Made by a program: the position numbers and the translations under genes
Assembly: GCA_023213395.1 (NCBI GenBank)
Contig: CM041465.1
Coordinates: 201,631,741-201,695,740 of the forward strand
DNA from: Cycas panzhihuaensis
Lineage: Eukaryota; Cycadophyta
Reading direction: 5' to 3'
DNA length: 64,000 nt
In this document: positions 33,371 to 42,990 of the stretch, one piece after another
Numbering within the stretch: the stretch's first letter is position 1
Layout: each line of letters opens with the position of its first letter
Notes under the pieces: generated by a model
Seen by the model: the letters and a program-made list of their open reading frames with translations, nothing else
What the model was told of the DNA's origin: nothing
Databases searched by the model: none

Positions 33371-34034
33371 AACATAGAGAGAGCTTTCTGGATGGAAGCT
33401 ATAGAGTTAAGAGAGTGCTTCAACTAATTTACATAGATCTTTGTGGTCCAATAGATGTCCAATCTCTAATAAGAGTAAAATATTTCCTTATTTTTAATGA
33501 TGACTATAAAAAGAAGATATGGGTCTACTTCTTAAAATTTAAATCAGATGCATTTTAGTGCTTTGTCAATTTCAAAACTATTATAGAGAAGTAAAATGAT
33601 CACAAAATACTTTCTCTAAGGTTAGATAATAGGGGAGAGTTTATTTCCAATGAGTTTAATACCTACTATACCTACCATAGAATTAGAAGATGGTATAGAA
33701 ACCCCTACACTCCATAACAGAATGGGTTAGTTAAATGTAAGAATTATACCATAGTTGAAATGGCTAGGTGCATGCTTAAGGATAAGAAATTAGGACATGA
33801 ATTTCAGGTAGAAGCTATAAATACTATAGTATATCTCCTAAACAGGTGTATTACGAAAGCCCTTAGGTGGATGATACCACAAGAAGCATGGACATGACAT
33901 AAACCTAACATTCACCACTTGAGAGTATTTGAATGCCTTACTCTTGTCCACATTTCAGAATAAAAAATGACTAAACTTGATGATAAAAGAATAAAGTGCA
34001 TATTTATTAGATATAATGATGTGTCAAAATCCTA
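33371..34034 (+). pseudogene. Integrase of element D, first part
   Basis: IDLCGPIDVQSL (33,433, first Asp) and LRLDNRGEFISNEF (33,618, second Asp) are visible. The Glu motif has decayed: QNGLVKCKNYTIVEMARCML reads Lys-Cys where Val-Glu-Arg is usual. The domain is cut by element G after KSYK and resumes at 39,626. Confidence 0.8.
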
Positions 34035-34039
34035 TAAGG
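34035..34039. repeat. Target-site duplication of element G, left copy
   Basis: TAAGG, identical to 39,621-39,625. The D reading frame joins across as SYKVYDPKEMRV. Confidence 0.95.
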
Positions 34040-34525
34040 TGATAGAAAAAATATGGAGCCAAAGTGCTCTGATACCAAATGATGGAAATAAACTGTAGCC
34101 AAACTATGCTCTGATACCAAATGTAGGAAAATATGCTTGCAAACTAACAGGTTAGAACATATATCAAATAAATATAAACTAGTATTGCATCAATACAGCA
34201 GTGTATCACCATTACAATAGCATAAACACATGAGAGCCTTGTTGTTCAATCCATTGTAGTAGAATGAGTATTCCAAATCTTCCTCAAAAGTAGGTGGTGT
34301 CTAAAAACACCAGGGTTGTACACCCCTTAACATTTATAGTTTGGGGAGGAGGAAACTCCTCAACCCCTGAATTCAAATTAATAATAAAATAATACTAACT
34401 TAACTCAAATGAAACTAACTCAACTTACCTTAACTTACCTTGACATGTTGAGCATCACATGTCTAAATTGAGGTGCACAAGCCCTGGTAGGTAAAGGGAG
34501 TTGAGTGATGACATTACACCCAACA
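34040..34525 (-). repeat. 3' LTR of element G
   Basis: Minus strand TGTTGGGTGTAATG..CTATCA. The polypurine tract AAGGGGAGAA lies just inside at 34,526-34,535 (read on minus). It carries two internal GCTCTGATACCAAA units (34,067-34,080 and 34,108-34,121), complements of the primer binding site. Confidence 0.9.
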
Positions 34526-34535
34526 TTCTCCCCTT
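34526..34535 (-). promoter_or_regulatory. Polypurine tract of element G
   Basis: Minus strand AAGGGGAGAA, directly before TGTTGGGTG of the 3' LTR. It is intact, in keeping with the recent age. Confidence 0.85.
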
Positions 34536-35240
34536 AATGTCAAGACGAACACTTGTATCTTTTCCTTGAACTTGTGGGCCGGTACTTGAAAAAACTTTGA
34601 AATTCCAATCTTGATCTTTGTCAATGCTTCTCATCCTTATAGTCACATATATCTCTTTATTATAGAATGATGTAGGAAGACTATAGGTAGATGAAACTTG
34701 ATGCAAAAGTAGATGAATAAATGTAATTTGGACTTGAACTTTTGTACTCTTTATGCTTTGAGCAGTTGGCATATCACTGGGTTCATTCTTCGTTATGTCA
34801 TAAGATTCGTCTTCATGATGCTCCCCCTCAAATGGAGGATCAAATCCTTGTGCAACAAGGTGGTCCTGCATTTGATCTGAATCTTCATTAGTATTTCCGT
34901 CATGATCTACCTGCTCACACCGCTCACATGCTCATCAAAAGTTTCATCAAATACAGTGGGGATATCTCCCCCATAAGTAGAAATCAATAAATCCCAAACA
35001 GACTTAGATGTTGTTAATTCAGAAACTAGTGAAAAGACATCATCACCATAGTGCAAAATAATAAACCTAACACTTCATTATCTTTTCTAAAATTTTCTTT
35101 AAGGCTAAGGTCACATTCATGTTGTAAATACTTCAAAAGATCACGTTCAATAAAGTAAGTGTGCATAGTATCATACCATAGTGAATAGTTATGGCCATTG
35201 AAAATGGGGAATTGTGCTATTTTGAAAGTGATTTAATCAA
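34536..35240 (-). pseudogene. Gag-like remnant of element G
   Basis: Minus frames read IAQFPIFNGHNYSLWYDTMH and TYFIERDLLKYLQHECDLSL (35,110-35,235), then, after a shift, VFSLVSELTTSKSVWDLLIS and TYGGDIPTVFDETFDEH (34,930-35,040). This is the N-terminal copia gag pattern (Phe-Asn-Gly-x-Asn-Tyr..Trp, and the later VWDLL of the UBN2 fold). The open frame 34,455-34,871 continues with acidic sequence and runs into the LTR. No zinc knuckle and no pol follow. It may only survive because it overlaps packaging or replication signals. Confidence 0.65.
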
Positions 35241-36690
35241 TAAGAAAATGATGATAAGATCAAGTAGAAATCTTGAATAAACAATGAGATATAAACTAGA
35301 ATTTTCTTTAAAATTTTGAAAGAAGACAAGCTTGTTAGGATGTATATATATGCTCAACTTTAACAGATTGAAAACTATATTGAATGAGGTCAGAATAGCT
35401 TAAAATTTTATCAATATGTAGATTGCTGAGATGTGAATCCAATAAAATAGACGGTTTTGAAAATGGATACCAATAAATCACGTTTTGAATGAGGCAAAGG
35501 AATGGACCTCCTTATAGAGCCTAACAGGAGCAGGGTAGGCAAAAATTGCATAAAAATACTAATTAATCCTTAGAAAAGTTGAACAAATGATCAAATATTA
35601 TTGATGAAGTAATTAATATCTTTCAATTTGAAAATTTTGAAAGAATATATTAAACAGGTGTAAAAAAAATAGATTTAGGCCAATAAAATACCTCAACTTT
35701 AGCTGATTTGAAATATAAGAAAAATGTGTCAAAATATATGGAAAAATATATCACAATGAAGAGAAATGAGTCACTTCCCAACGAAGTCGACGGAAATGAA
35801 ATCGCTAAAATTGCAAAAGTTATAGTGAAAAATGTAACAAGTGTCTTTATGGAGAATGTTCAAGAAACAGGCAAAAACAACTAAATTTCTTATTTTAGCG
35901 ATTAAAATATTAGTGAAGATGAACTCAAAAAATTAAAGTAGAAAATGGGTATTAGAGTCTATATGACATAGATCACTATAGAAAAAATTCAGACACAAAA
36001 CAGTTTACCAAAAATAAATGACAGCCAGTTCTAAAACTGATTTTATTAAAAATGCAAAAACTGCTGAAATTTTGAAAGTCCAATGTTAAAAGGGTCGAAA
36101 CAATGTCAAATGGGCACCAAATTGGTCTTATGACCAGTCAAAATTGGTCTACGGAAAATTTCTGATCTATTGGTGTAGGTTTCGTCTGAAACCGATGAGG
36201 CAAATAGAAGTTATGGCCTCAAAAGCGCCAATAACCCTGTGGAAAAATAAATTTTTTTTAAAAAGTAACGTTTAAAATTAAAAAACACTTATTAAAAAGG
36301 TGTCTGAAGGTGGACTGCACTGGGATTGAACCCAAAACTAGTCAGAAAACAGAAACCTCCGATGCCAGGAGGGTAAACTCACTCGTCAAGTTTAAAAGTA
36401 CAACTTAAACTCTTTAAAACCGAATTTAAAAGGAATATATAACAAATATGAGTGCATTAAGACGCAATTCATTCAATGAACCGTAATGCAATGCAATAAC
36501 GCAATATATAAAGGCGCAATAACGATATATAAATGCGCAATTCAATGAACCGAACATACAATAACACAATACAATATAAACGCACAATACATAAGCCACA
36601 ATAAAGAGGCAATATATGGAAAATATATAAACGCACAAAAACCGTAATGCAAAGCAAAACGTACAAAACCGTAATAATCAAATGCAGATC
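35241..36690 (-). other. Leader of element G, AT-rich part
   Basis: Non-coding. The section 36,440-36,690 is built from short interspersed units (CGCAAT, ATAAACGCAC, CCGTAATGCA). At 36,296-36,400 the minus strand has a tRNA-like B box (GGTTCAATCCC) and then a T run. Confidence 0.5.
36300..36395 (-). other. Possible tRNA-like pol III promoter (SINE head?) inside G
   Basis: Minus strand: GACGAGTGAGTTTACCC, then a B box GGTTCAATCCCAGTGCAG and, ~25 bases later, a T run near 36,291. The B box is a perfect match to GWTCRANNC, but the A box is weak. No A tail or flanking duplication was found. It could equally be chance in a leader. Confidence 0.3.
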
Positions 36691-37650
36691 AAAGGCTGAA
36701 CCGACGAAACGGCAGCCGGCTGGGCGCCAATGTAAGTCGGCCTTAGAGTGAAGAATATATATAAGAATATTATATATAAAAAACAATAAAACGCCACTAA
36801 TGAGGCGAAGTACTGCACACGGAGACCGAGAGCCTACTCAGCCAACGAGACGGAAATGCCTTAGGCAAATAATGAAAGGCGAATAAAGATTTAATAATGA
36901 AATGTACGGACCGTAATGAAAGAATATGAGGCCAAGACGGAACGGCTCTTAAGCACTGCGTATCACCGAAGGACGCGCCGATCAGTGAGTTTCGATGACG
37001 GACTGACAGAGGCGCCGAAGACGGTGCCAGGCCAAGGAATGAGGCCACCACGCGAGCGCAACACAGAGGCCGACGAATGAAAGTAATGAAATCGCAATGA
37101 ACAAAGCCGCAGACGGGCAATGAAGGGCGACAATAACAACGAATGCCAGAACGTAATCACAGGCCTGGCGCGGCGAACGAAATGAGCGGCGATCCAAGGT
37201 GAATAATCAACGCGAACAAGAATAATCAATGCAGCAACGTATTGAATGTCTTAGGGCATTAAATAACAAATCAACCATACCGTATTGAATGCCAAAAAAG
37301 TATTAATACAACGGACGAGCGAATGGCCGAATAAATGAGCAACGCAACGACGCAGCCGCAACAATAAAACGGCAGAGAATGGGCTTAGCAGAAGTGACAG
37401 AGGACGGCGCAAAGGCCGAGACCGTGAAGAACCGGAACAGCGACGATGAAGTGACAGAGACTGCGAAGAAGAGCAAACGCGCCCAACGCAATGACGGAAG
37501 GGAATATGGCAGGTCGAATCGAGCCGAGGAGGAGACACCCCGGAACGAACGGCGTAGAAGGCCTTAGCAGTCACATGGAAACCGAGGTGCACGCGCCGAG
37601 ACGGAGTCAGGAACGACAACGGACGGAGAAGGCAATGCAACTGAGGAGCT
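36690..37650 (-). other. CpG-rich block in the leader of element G
   Basis: This ~1-kb stretch is far richer in CpG than anything around it (for example eight CpG in 36,961-37,020). Minus-strand ORFs overlap without a recognisable protein (Arg/Ser/Leu/Phe-rich). Its left edge reads on minus CTTACATTGGCGCCCAGCC, which looks like an LTR end plus a TGGCGCCC-type primer site. A second LTR to match was not found. It may be a captured gene or promoter fragment or a truncated foreign LTR. Confidence 0.55.
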
Positions 37651-39118
37651 GAAATCAGAATTTCAAGATCTGAGAAATAATTTGAGAAAGTAACTAGACG
37701 CAACTTCAAATCTTATAAGTTTGATTCCTGACTTTCTAAAGAAGATGGAGAAGGCCGATGTTATAAATAGCTGTGTGCCAAACAGGCAAAAGAGTTCTAG
37801 GTAGCCAAATAGTCACTGCGGGTGTCAAAAGGAGTACGCAAGCTTTGGAATAATGAGTTAAATGTGGAAGGGTGGTCGAAGTGGTCAGATTAGAGACACA
37901 AATCTTTCTTAGCAAAGCCAAAGTTTGCAGAAAGTTGAATCAGCAAGGTCCAAAATAAAGGAAATATTCAAAAAGGATATTTGTACAAAAAATTATGAAA
38001 AAGAGTTTTTTTGTTGTATACTCTTTGTACCATATGTATATCATGAAAAAAAAATGCACAATATCATAAGATGTACAGGTTGAGGAAGTCTTTCCTGGGC
38101 TATATGCCGGATCTTGTAAAAAAATTGATGAAAAAATATATCAAATAAAAATATACAAAAATGTATGTTTCAAGTATAACAGGTCTTTGCTATATGATGT
38201 TGATGACTTCTTAACAAAATAGATGATTGTGGTTATGTATTTGTCTTTTCCTTCACAAAACTTCCTTCATATAATTATAAGTAGAAGATGCATAAACTCA
38301 AAAAACACATCAATGAAACCAGATGAAGGAAAATATGTGTATATGTGTTTTGAAATCTGTTCAAATATATTGCAAATATATCAAGAAATATGTGTTTAAA
38401 AATGAAAAAATATATGAAAAACCTGGTACACGTAGTTGTAGCTAATTTGCAGCAGAAAAGTCGGCTTGAAAAGCTTCCAATATACAGATCTGCAATGTAT
38501 TCTTCTCAAGAAAACTAAATATGCTCCAGAAATTGTAGATCTGTAGAAAACTTGAAAATATAGTCAAACAATATAATGGAAAAATATAAATCTGAAATGA
38601 AATATAACAGATCTTGAACTAAATGTAACAGAAAATGCTGAAAAATCTGATACAATAAGCAGATTTATAATAAAGTTAGCAGATCTGAAGTAACAAGTTC
38701 TAGATCTCTGAAAAAACTTGATAACTTTTATATGCAGCTGATGCTCTTTTGCAAATCTGCAAAAAAATATCAAATAAGTAGATAAAAAAACTTGTAAACT
38801 GTCAAAATATATGATAAATCTGTAGATCTGAACAGAAAATAACTCAAATATAAGAATAAACTTGGATGTATATCACATGCTGCTGAAAATCCTGTGTAGA
38901 TCTGCACAAATCTGAAAATAGATCTCAGTAATATTTGTTGAACCAGAAATATAGCTCAATAATAATCAAAATCTGCTGAAAATAATATATAAAACTTGCT
39001 AGAAATTTTCAGAAAATAAATCTAGTTCATATATATTGCTTGTAAAGAAATCTGTTGTAGAGTGCCAGTAGATCCTGTTATTCTTTCTTCAAAAACTTCA
39101 GCAGATCAGCAATCGCCT
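37651..39118 (-). other. Leader of element G, proximal part with AGATCT cluster
   Basis: AT-rich and non-coding. The six-base palindrome AGATCT occurs eight times between 38,486 and 38,925, mostly as CAGATCTG or TAGATCTG, with further near-matches (AGATCC, AGATCA) up to 39,107. No ORF of note. Confidence 0.6.
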
Positions 39119-39132
39119 GCTCTGATACCAAA
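39119..39132 (-). promoter_or_regulatory. Primer binding site of element G
   Basis: Minus strand TTTGGTATCAGAGC, a perfect initiator tRNA-Met type copia PBS, directly after the LTR end at 39,133. Confidence 0.9.
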
Positions 39133-39620
39133 TGATGGAAAAAATATGGAGCCAAAGTTCTCTGATACCAAATGATGGAAATAAACTGTAGCCAAACTAT
39201 GCTCTGATACCAAATGTAGGAAAATATGCTTGCAAACTAACAGGTTAGAACATATATCAAATAAGTATAAACTAGTATTGCATCAATACAGCAGTGTATC
39301 ACCATTACAATAGCATAAACACATGAGAGCCTTGTTGTTCAATCCATTGTAGTAGAATGAGTATTCCAAATCTTCCTCAAAAGTAGGTGGTGTCTAAAAA
39401 CACCAGGGTTGTACACCCCTTAACATTTATAGTTTGGGGGAGGAGGGAAACTCCTCAACCCCTGAATTCAAATTAATAATAAAATAATACTAACTTAACT
39501 CAAATGAAACTAACTCAACTTACCTTAACTTACATTGACATGTTGAGCATCACATGTCTAAATTGAGGTGCACAAGCCTGGTAGGTAAAAGGGAGTTGAG
39601 TGATGACATTACACCCAATA
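39133..39620 (-). repeat. 5' LTR of element G, with duplicated U5-PBS units
   Basis: 488 bp. Its last 84 bp (39,133-39,216) are two 40-42-bp units, TGATGGAAA..AGCCAAA..CTCTGATACCAAA on plus, each containing the complement of the PBS. With the true PBS outside, that makes three PBS-like copies at 39,119, 39,159 and 39,201. The outer end reads CAATA (CAACA decayed). Confidence 0.85.
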
Positions 39621-39625
39621 TAAGG
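39621..39625. repeat. Target-site duplication of element G, right copy
   Basis: TAAGG, matching 34,035-34,039. Confidence 0.95.
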
Positions 39626-39970
39626 TATATGATCCAAAGGAAATGAGGGTTATTATTAGTAGGGATATTGTATTCAAGGAAGATAACTTCTATCAACTAG
39701 ATTTTGACCAAGATAAAAGCAAAATTATTGTGGTTAATTTTGATTCACCTCCAAGGTCCACATATACACCACCTAGACTAGACTTAAGGCCAAGTAATAA
39801 GGGAACCTCCACTCAATCTCAAAGGTTTCCTAAATGGGTCTGAAGAGGCTATGACTTACATAATATATTAGACAATAACTTTAAAAGGATATCCACTCAT
39901 TCAAGTCAACTTTACCCTTATGAGCCAAGTGATGGAAGCTAATGAGACTCACACTTTTGAAGAGGTAAAC
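39626..39970 (+). pseudogene. Integrase C-terminal region of element D, resumed
   Basis: VYDPKEMRVIISRDIVFKED opens the second half of D's integrase. QSQRFPKWV and a TGA precede RGYDLHNIL. It pairs with C at 27,615-27,830 (minus). It links integrase to RT in the copia polyprotein. Confidence 0.75.
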
Positions 39971-40960
39971 ACTTAAGATGAATGAAGAAATACTATGGAA
40001 GATGAGTATAACTCTATAGTGAAGAATGATATATGGGAACTTATTGATCTTCCTCCTAACAATATAACTATTAAAACTAAAAGGATCTATAAGTTCATTG
40101 ATAAACATAAGGCAAGACTTATTGTTAAGGGCTATGTACAAAGAGAAAGCATCAACTATAATGAGACCTTTGCTCCTATTACTAGAATGGAGATTGTTTG
40201 AATGATGCTAAGTTTAATAGCCCAAAAAGGTTGGGATGTTTACCAAATGGATGTCAAAAGTACTTTTCTCAATGGCTATATTGAAGAAGAGATATATGTT
40301 TAACAACTAGAAGGTTTTAAAGTCAAGGGTAAAGATAACAAAGTGTACAAACTCAAAAAGCCACTTTATGGAGTGAAACAAGTACCTAGAGCATGGTACT
40401 CTAGGATAGATAAGTACTTCACAGATCAAGGATTTAAGATAACCCAATTGGATCCAAACTTATACATCAAGATTGAGAGACTCTATATTAATTATAGGAC
40501 TTTATATTGACGATTTGGTCTACATAAGAAATGACTTCCATCTATCATAAAAGTTCAAGGATTATATGTACAAAGAATTTGAAATAACAGACTTAAGGCT
40601 AATGTATTACTTCTTAGGATCAGAAATATGGCAAGATAATGATGTCATCTTTGTTTTCCAAAGGAAATATATGTTGGATTTACTCCAAAAGTTTAAGATG
40701 AATGACCATAAAGCTTTGACCACACAAGTAGAAGTTAGAATCAAATTGTCCAAACTTGATGATTTTGCTCCTATTAATCCTATATTATATAGACAATTGA
40801 TTGGAAGCTTAATTTATTTGACATCAATACAACAAAATATTATACATATAGTTAGTGTTGTGTCAAGGTTTATGTAAGATCCCAAAACTACACATTAGTA
40901 AGCAACTAAAAGAACTCTAAGGTATCTATAAGGTACTCTAGATTATGGATTATATTATAA
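39971..40960 (+). pseudogene. Reverse transcriptase of element D
   Basis: MEDEYNSIVKNDIWELIDLP (39,995) starts the copia RT fold. It continues with KHKARLIVKGYVQRESINYN, then WDVYQMDVKSTFLNGYIEEE (catalytic Asp in QMDV), 'KLKKPLYGVKQVPRAWYSRI', the active site LYIDDLVYIR (40,501-40,530) in a shifted frame, and 'EFEITDLRLMYYFLGSEIWQ' (40,578-40,637). Four or more stops, one frameshift. Confidence 0.85.
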
Positions 40961-41439
40961 ACCTTCATCAAATTTCAGGTTAATCAAGTATACAGACTCA
41001 GATTGGGTAGGTGATGTTGATGATAAAAACTCTACATTTGGATACACTTTTAGTTTAGGTTCAGCGTCTGTAGCATGGAGTACCAAGAAGTTAAATATCG
41101 TCTCTTTGTCTATAACTGATCAACAGTGGTAGGTGCATATGAAACAGTTTGACTACATCACTTACTTCATGATCTCCAAATAAAATAGGATGGTCCTACT
41201 AAAACATGGTGTGACAATTAAAGTACTATTCAAATGACATGTAATCTGGTATTTCATTGGAGGACTAAACACATTAAGACACAACATCACTTTATACAAG
41301 AACTTGTTCAAGTAGGTAAACTCGAATTAGTTTATTACAACAGAAAAAATTAGACAATAAGTATATTTATAAAGGCACTTGGAAAAACTAAATTCTACAA
41401 ATTCAAAGATAAACTTAGAGTTATACAAAAGAACTATTG
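40961..41439 (+). pseudogene. RNase H of element D
   Basis: KYTDSDWVGDVDDKNSTFGY and TFSLGSASVAWSTKKLNIVS (40,988-41,108) are the copia RNase H strand-1 region with Asp in TDSDW. The TEAEY motif is lost in a shifted, stop-containing stretch. The end is decayed. Confidence 0.8.
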
Positions 41440-41449
41440 TAGTGGAGAA
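41440..41449 (+). promoter_or_regulatory. Polypurine tract of element D
   Basis: TAGTGGAGAA directly before the 3' LTR (TATTAG, decayed from TGTTGG). Confidence 0.7.
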
Positions 41450-41740
41450 TATTAGAAATAATGCCAATTTCTTAATTATTAAGGGTGCACACAACTTAAT
41501 GACATCACGTGACTGCCACAACTGACTCCAAACATTTAAGCTAATAAGTGTGTATATTTTTATTATTTTTAAATTTAAAAAGTATCAGTATGATGGTGGA
41601 TTACCTCCCAACATCTTGGCTATAAATAAGTGGTCTCTAACCCAAAGGTATTTTTGAACATGGCTATTATTTTAAAATTTTGTTAATATTTTCGATATGG
41701 AAACCTTATGATCGCTCTGCTCTATCCCCACACTCCATTA
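41450..41740 (+). repeat. 3' LTR of element D
   Basis: 291 bp, pairing with 29,137-29,427. The start reads TATTAG, the end CCATTA, both decayed termini. Followed by ATTAG. Confidence 0.9.
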
Positions 41741-41745
41741 ATTAG
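41741..41745. repeat. Target-site duplication of element D, right copy
   Basis: ATTAG, matching 29,132-29,136. Confidence 0.95.
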
Positions 41746-42990
41746 CATTCTTGGTAAAATAATATTCTTCTATATGTCTCATTTTATGGTAGAAGGAGCA
41801 TTAAATAGGTCCTCTACCTCTTTGGCTATGGCTTCTGCTTTTAGAGGTTCCTCTTCCTCTTTTAAAGAATGGACTTTGATTTTGGCCTTGGTAATTCTTT
41901 TGATCTTGTCCTTCATAATGCTAGTATGATCCTTGATATTTTATGTGCTCTTAGTAGTTGTTATGTCCTTAACAATATTAGTTTAGTTCTTGAAATCTAC
42001 CTTGATTCTGGAAGTTATTTTGACCTTGGTACTTTCAATTTGGTCATTAATATCTTTGATGTGGTCCTTGATACCTTTGACTTAATCCTTGATATCTAGG
42101 GTTTGTTTCTTGATAATTTTCTTGTCCTTGATTCCTTCTTCTCCCTATAGGGGATTGCTCCTTTTCCCTAGAACTTTGTCTTTGAATCTTTTATTTGATC
42201 CTTGCCTTTATGGCAAAGGTATATTCTAGTGTTTTATAACCCCCTTTCTTTTCTTCAACCACAAGTAACATGGCATGTAATTATTTTATTCAAATGGCAC
42301 ATAGGTCCTTAAATACTTTAATATTAGTGACAACCATCTCAAATCTTTCGGCCTCTCTAACACACCTCAAGATCCTTTCAATAACTCTTTATTCTATTAA
42401 CACTTCTCCAAGGGATCTTATCTAATTAACCAAGTCTTGGACCTTGGTAATAAATTCATTGATATTTTTCCTAGGTGGCATCCTCAAATTCTCAAATTTA
42501 CTTCTAAGTGTTTGAAGTTTAAAGGATGTTACTTCGTTGTAGATCAATGTTAGAGTATCTCAAGCTCCTTTAGACATAGTCGTTTCACTTACTCTAGGGA
42601 ACATATGGCCCTCTAGAGTATAAAATATAAGGGCCAAAGCCTCACTATCCTTTTTGACATATCCTTTATAAACTTATAGTTCATCCTCCATGGTATTATC
42701 ATCAATGTCTTTATATCCTTTGGTGACAATTTCCCATATGTCCTTTGCTATGAATATTGGCCTCATTCTCCTACTCCAATTAAGAAAGCCAGCATATTAA
42801 AATTTAGGTATGATCATGTTTCTAAAGTTTATTACCATTATAAACTTAAATTGCTTTAAGTGTACCCAAAAAATATAAGTGTCTTTGTGTCCTATCTACC
42901 TAAGGGGTTTCTAATCTAGAATTCTAAGTCTTAAGGTCTCGAAGGAAAGCTCTCGATTGTTATCCTATCTAATAACGCCTACCCACAAGT
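41746..42990 (-). pseudogene. Gag of copia element C
   Basis: Minus strand: AKDIWEIVTKGYKDIDDNTM and 'NLRSKFENLRMPPRKNINEF' match D's gag closely. A long repetitive Gln/Tyr/Gly stretch follows (NPRYQGLSQRYQGPHQRY, 41,880-42,110). The zinc knuckle has decayed: CSFYHKMRHIEEYY has Tyr for the second and third Cys, just before D's insertion point. It continues into 29,131. Confidence 0.8.

Larger units (their letters stand above)
34040..39620 (-). mobile_element. G: young non-autonomous Ty1/copia element without pol
   Basis: Nearly identical LTRs (34,040-34,525 and 39,133-39,620, about 2% different by eye), a perfect TAAGG duplication, and a perfect PBS on the minus strand at 39,119-39,132 define it. 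The 4.6-kb interior holds a ~3.9-kb leader and a short gag-like segment next to the 3' LTR. No protease, integrase, RT or RNase H is seen on either strand. It must have been moved by proteins made elsewhere. Confidence 0.9.
29137..41740 (+). mobile_element. D: Ty1/copia retrotransposon, 12.6 kb including inserted G
   Basis: LTRs of about 290 bp (29,137-29,427 and 41,450-41,740), a copia-type PBS and a perfect ATTAG duplication define the element. Internal order on plus is: long leader, gag, protease, integrase, RT, RNase H, then the PPT. Without G (5.6 kb) it is about 7.0 kb. The LTRs differ at many positions, mostly transitions, and the coding frames are full of stops, so it is old. It belongs to the same family as C and E. 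Confidence 0.95.

Noticed and set aside
36797-37709. Overlapping minus-strand ORFs of 60-150 residues in the CpG-rich block of G
   Set aside because: Long frames follow from few stop codons in GC-rich DNA. Composition (Arg, Ser, Leu, Phe) matches no domain and several frames are open at once.
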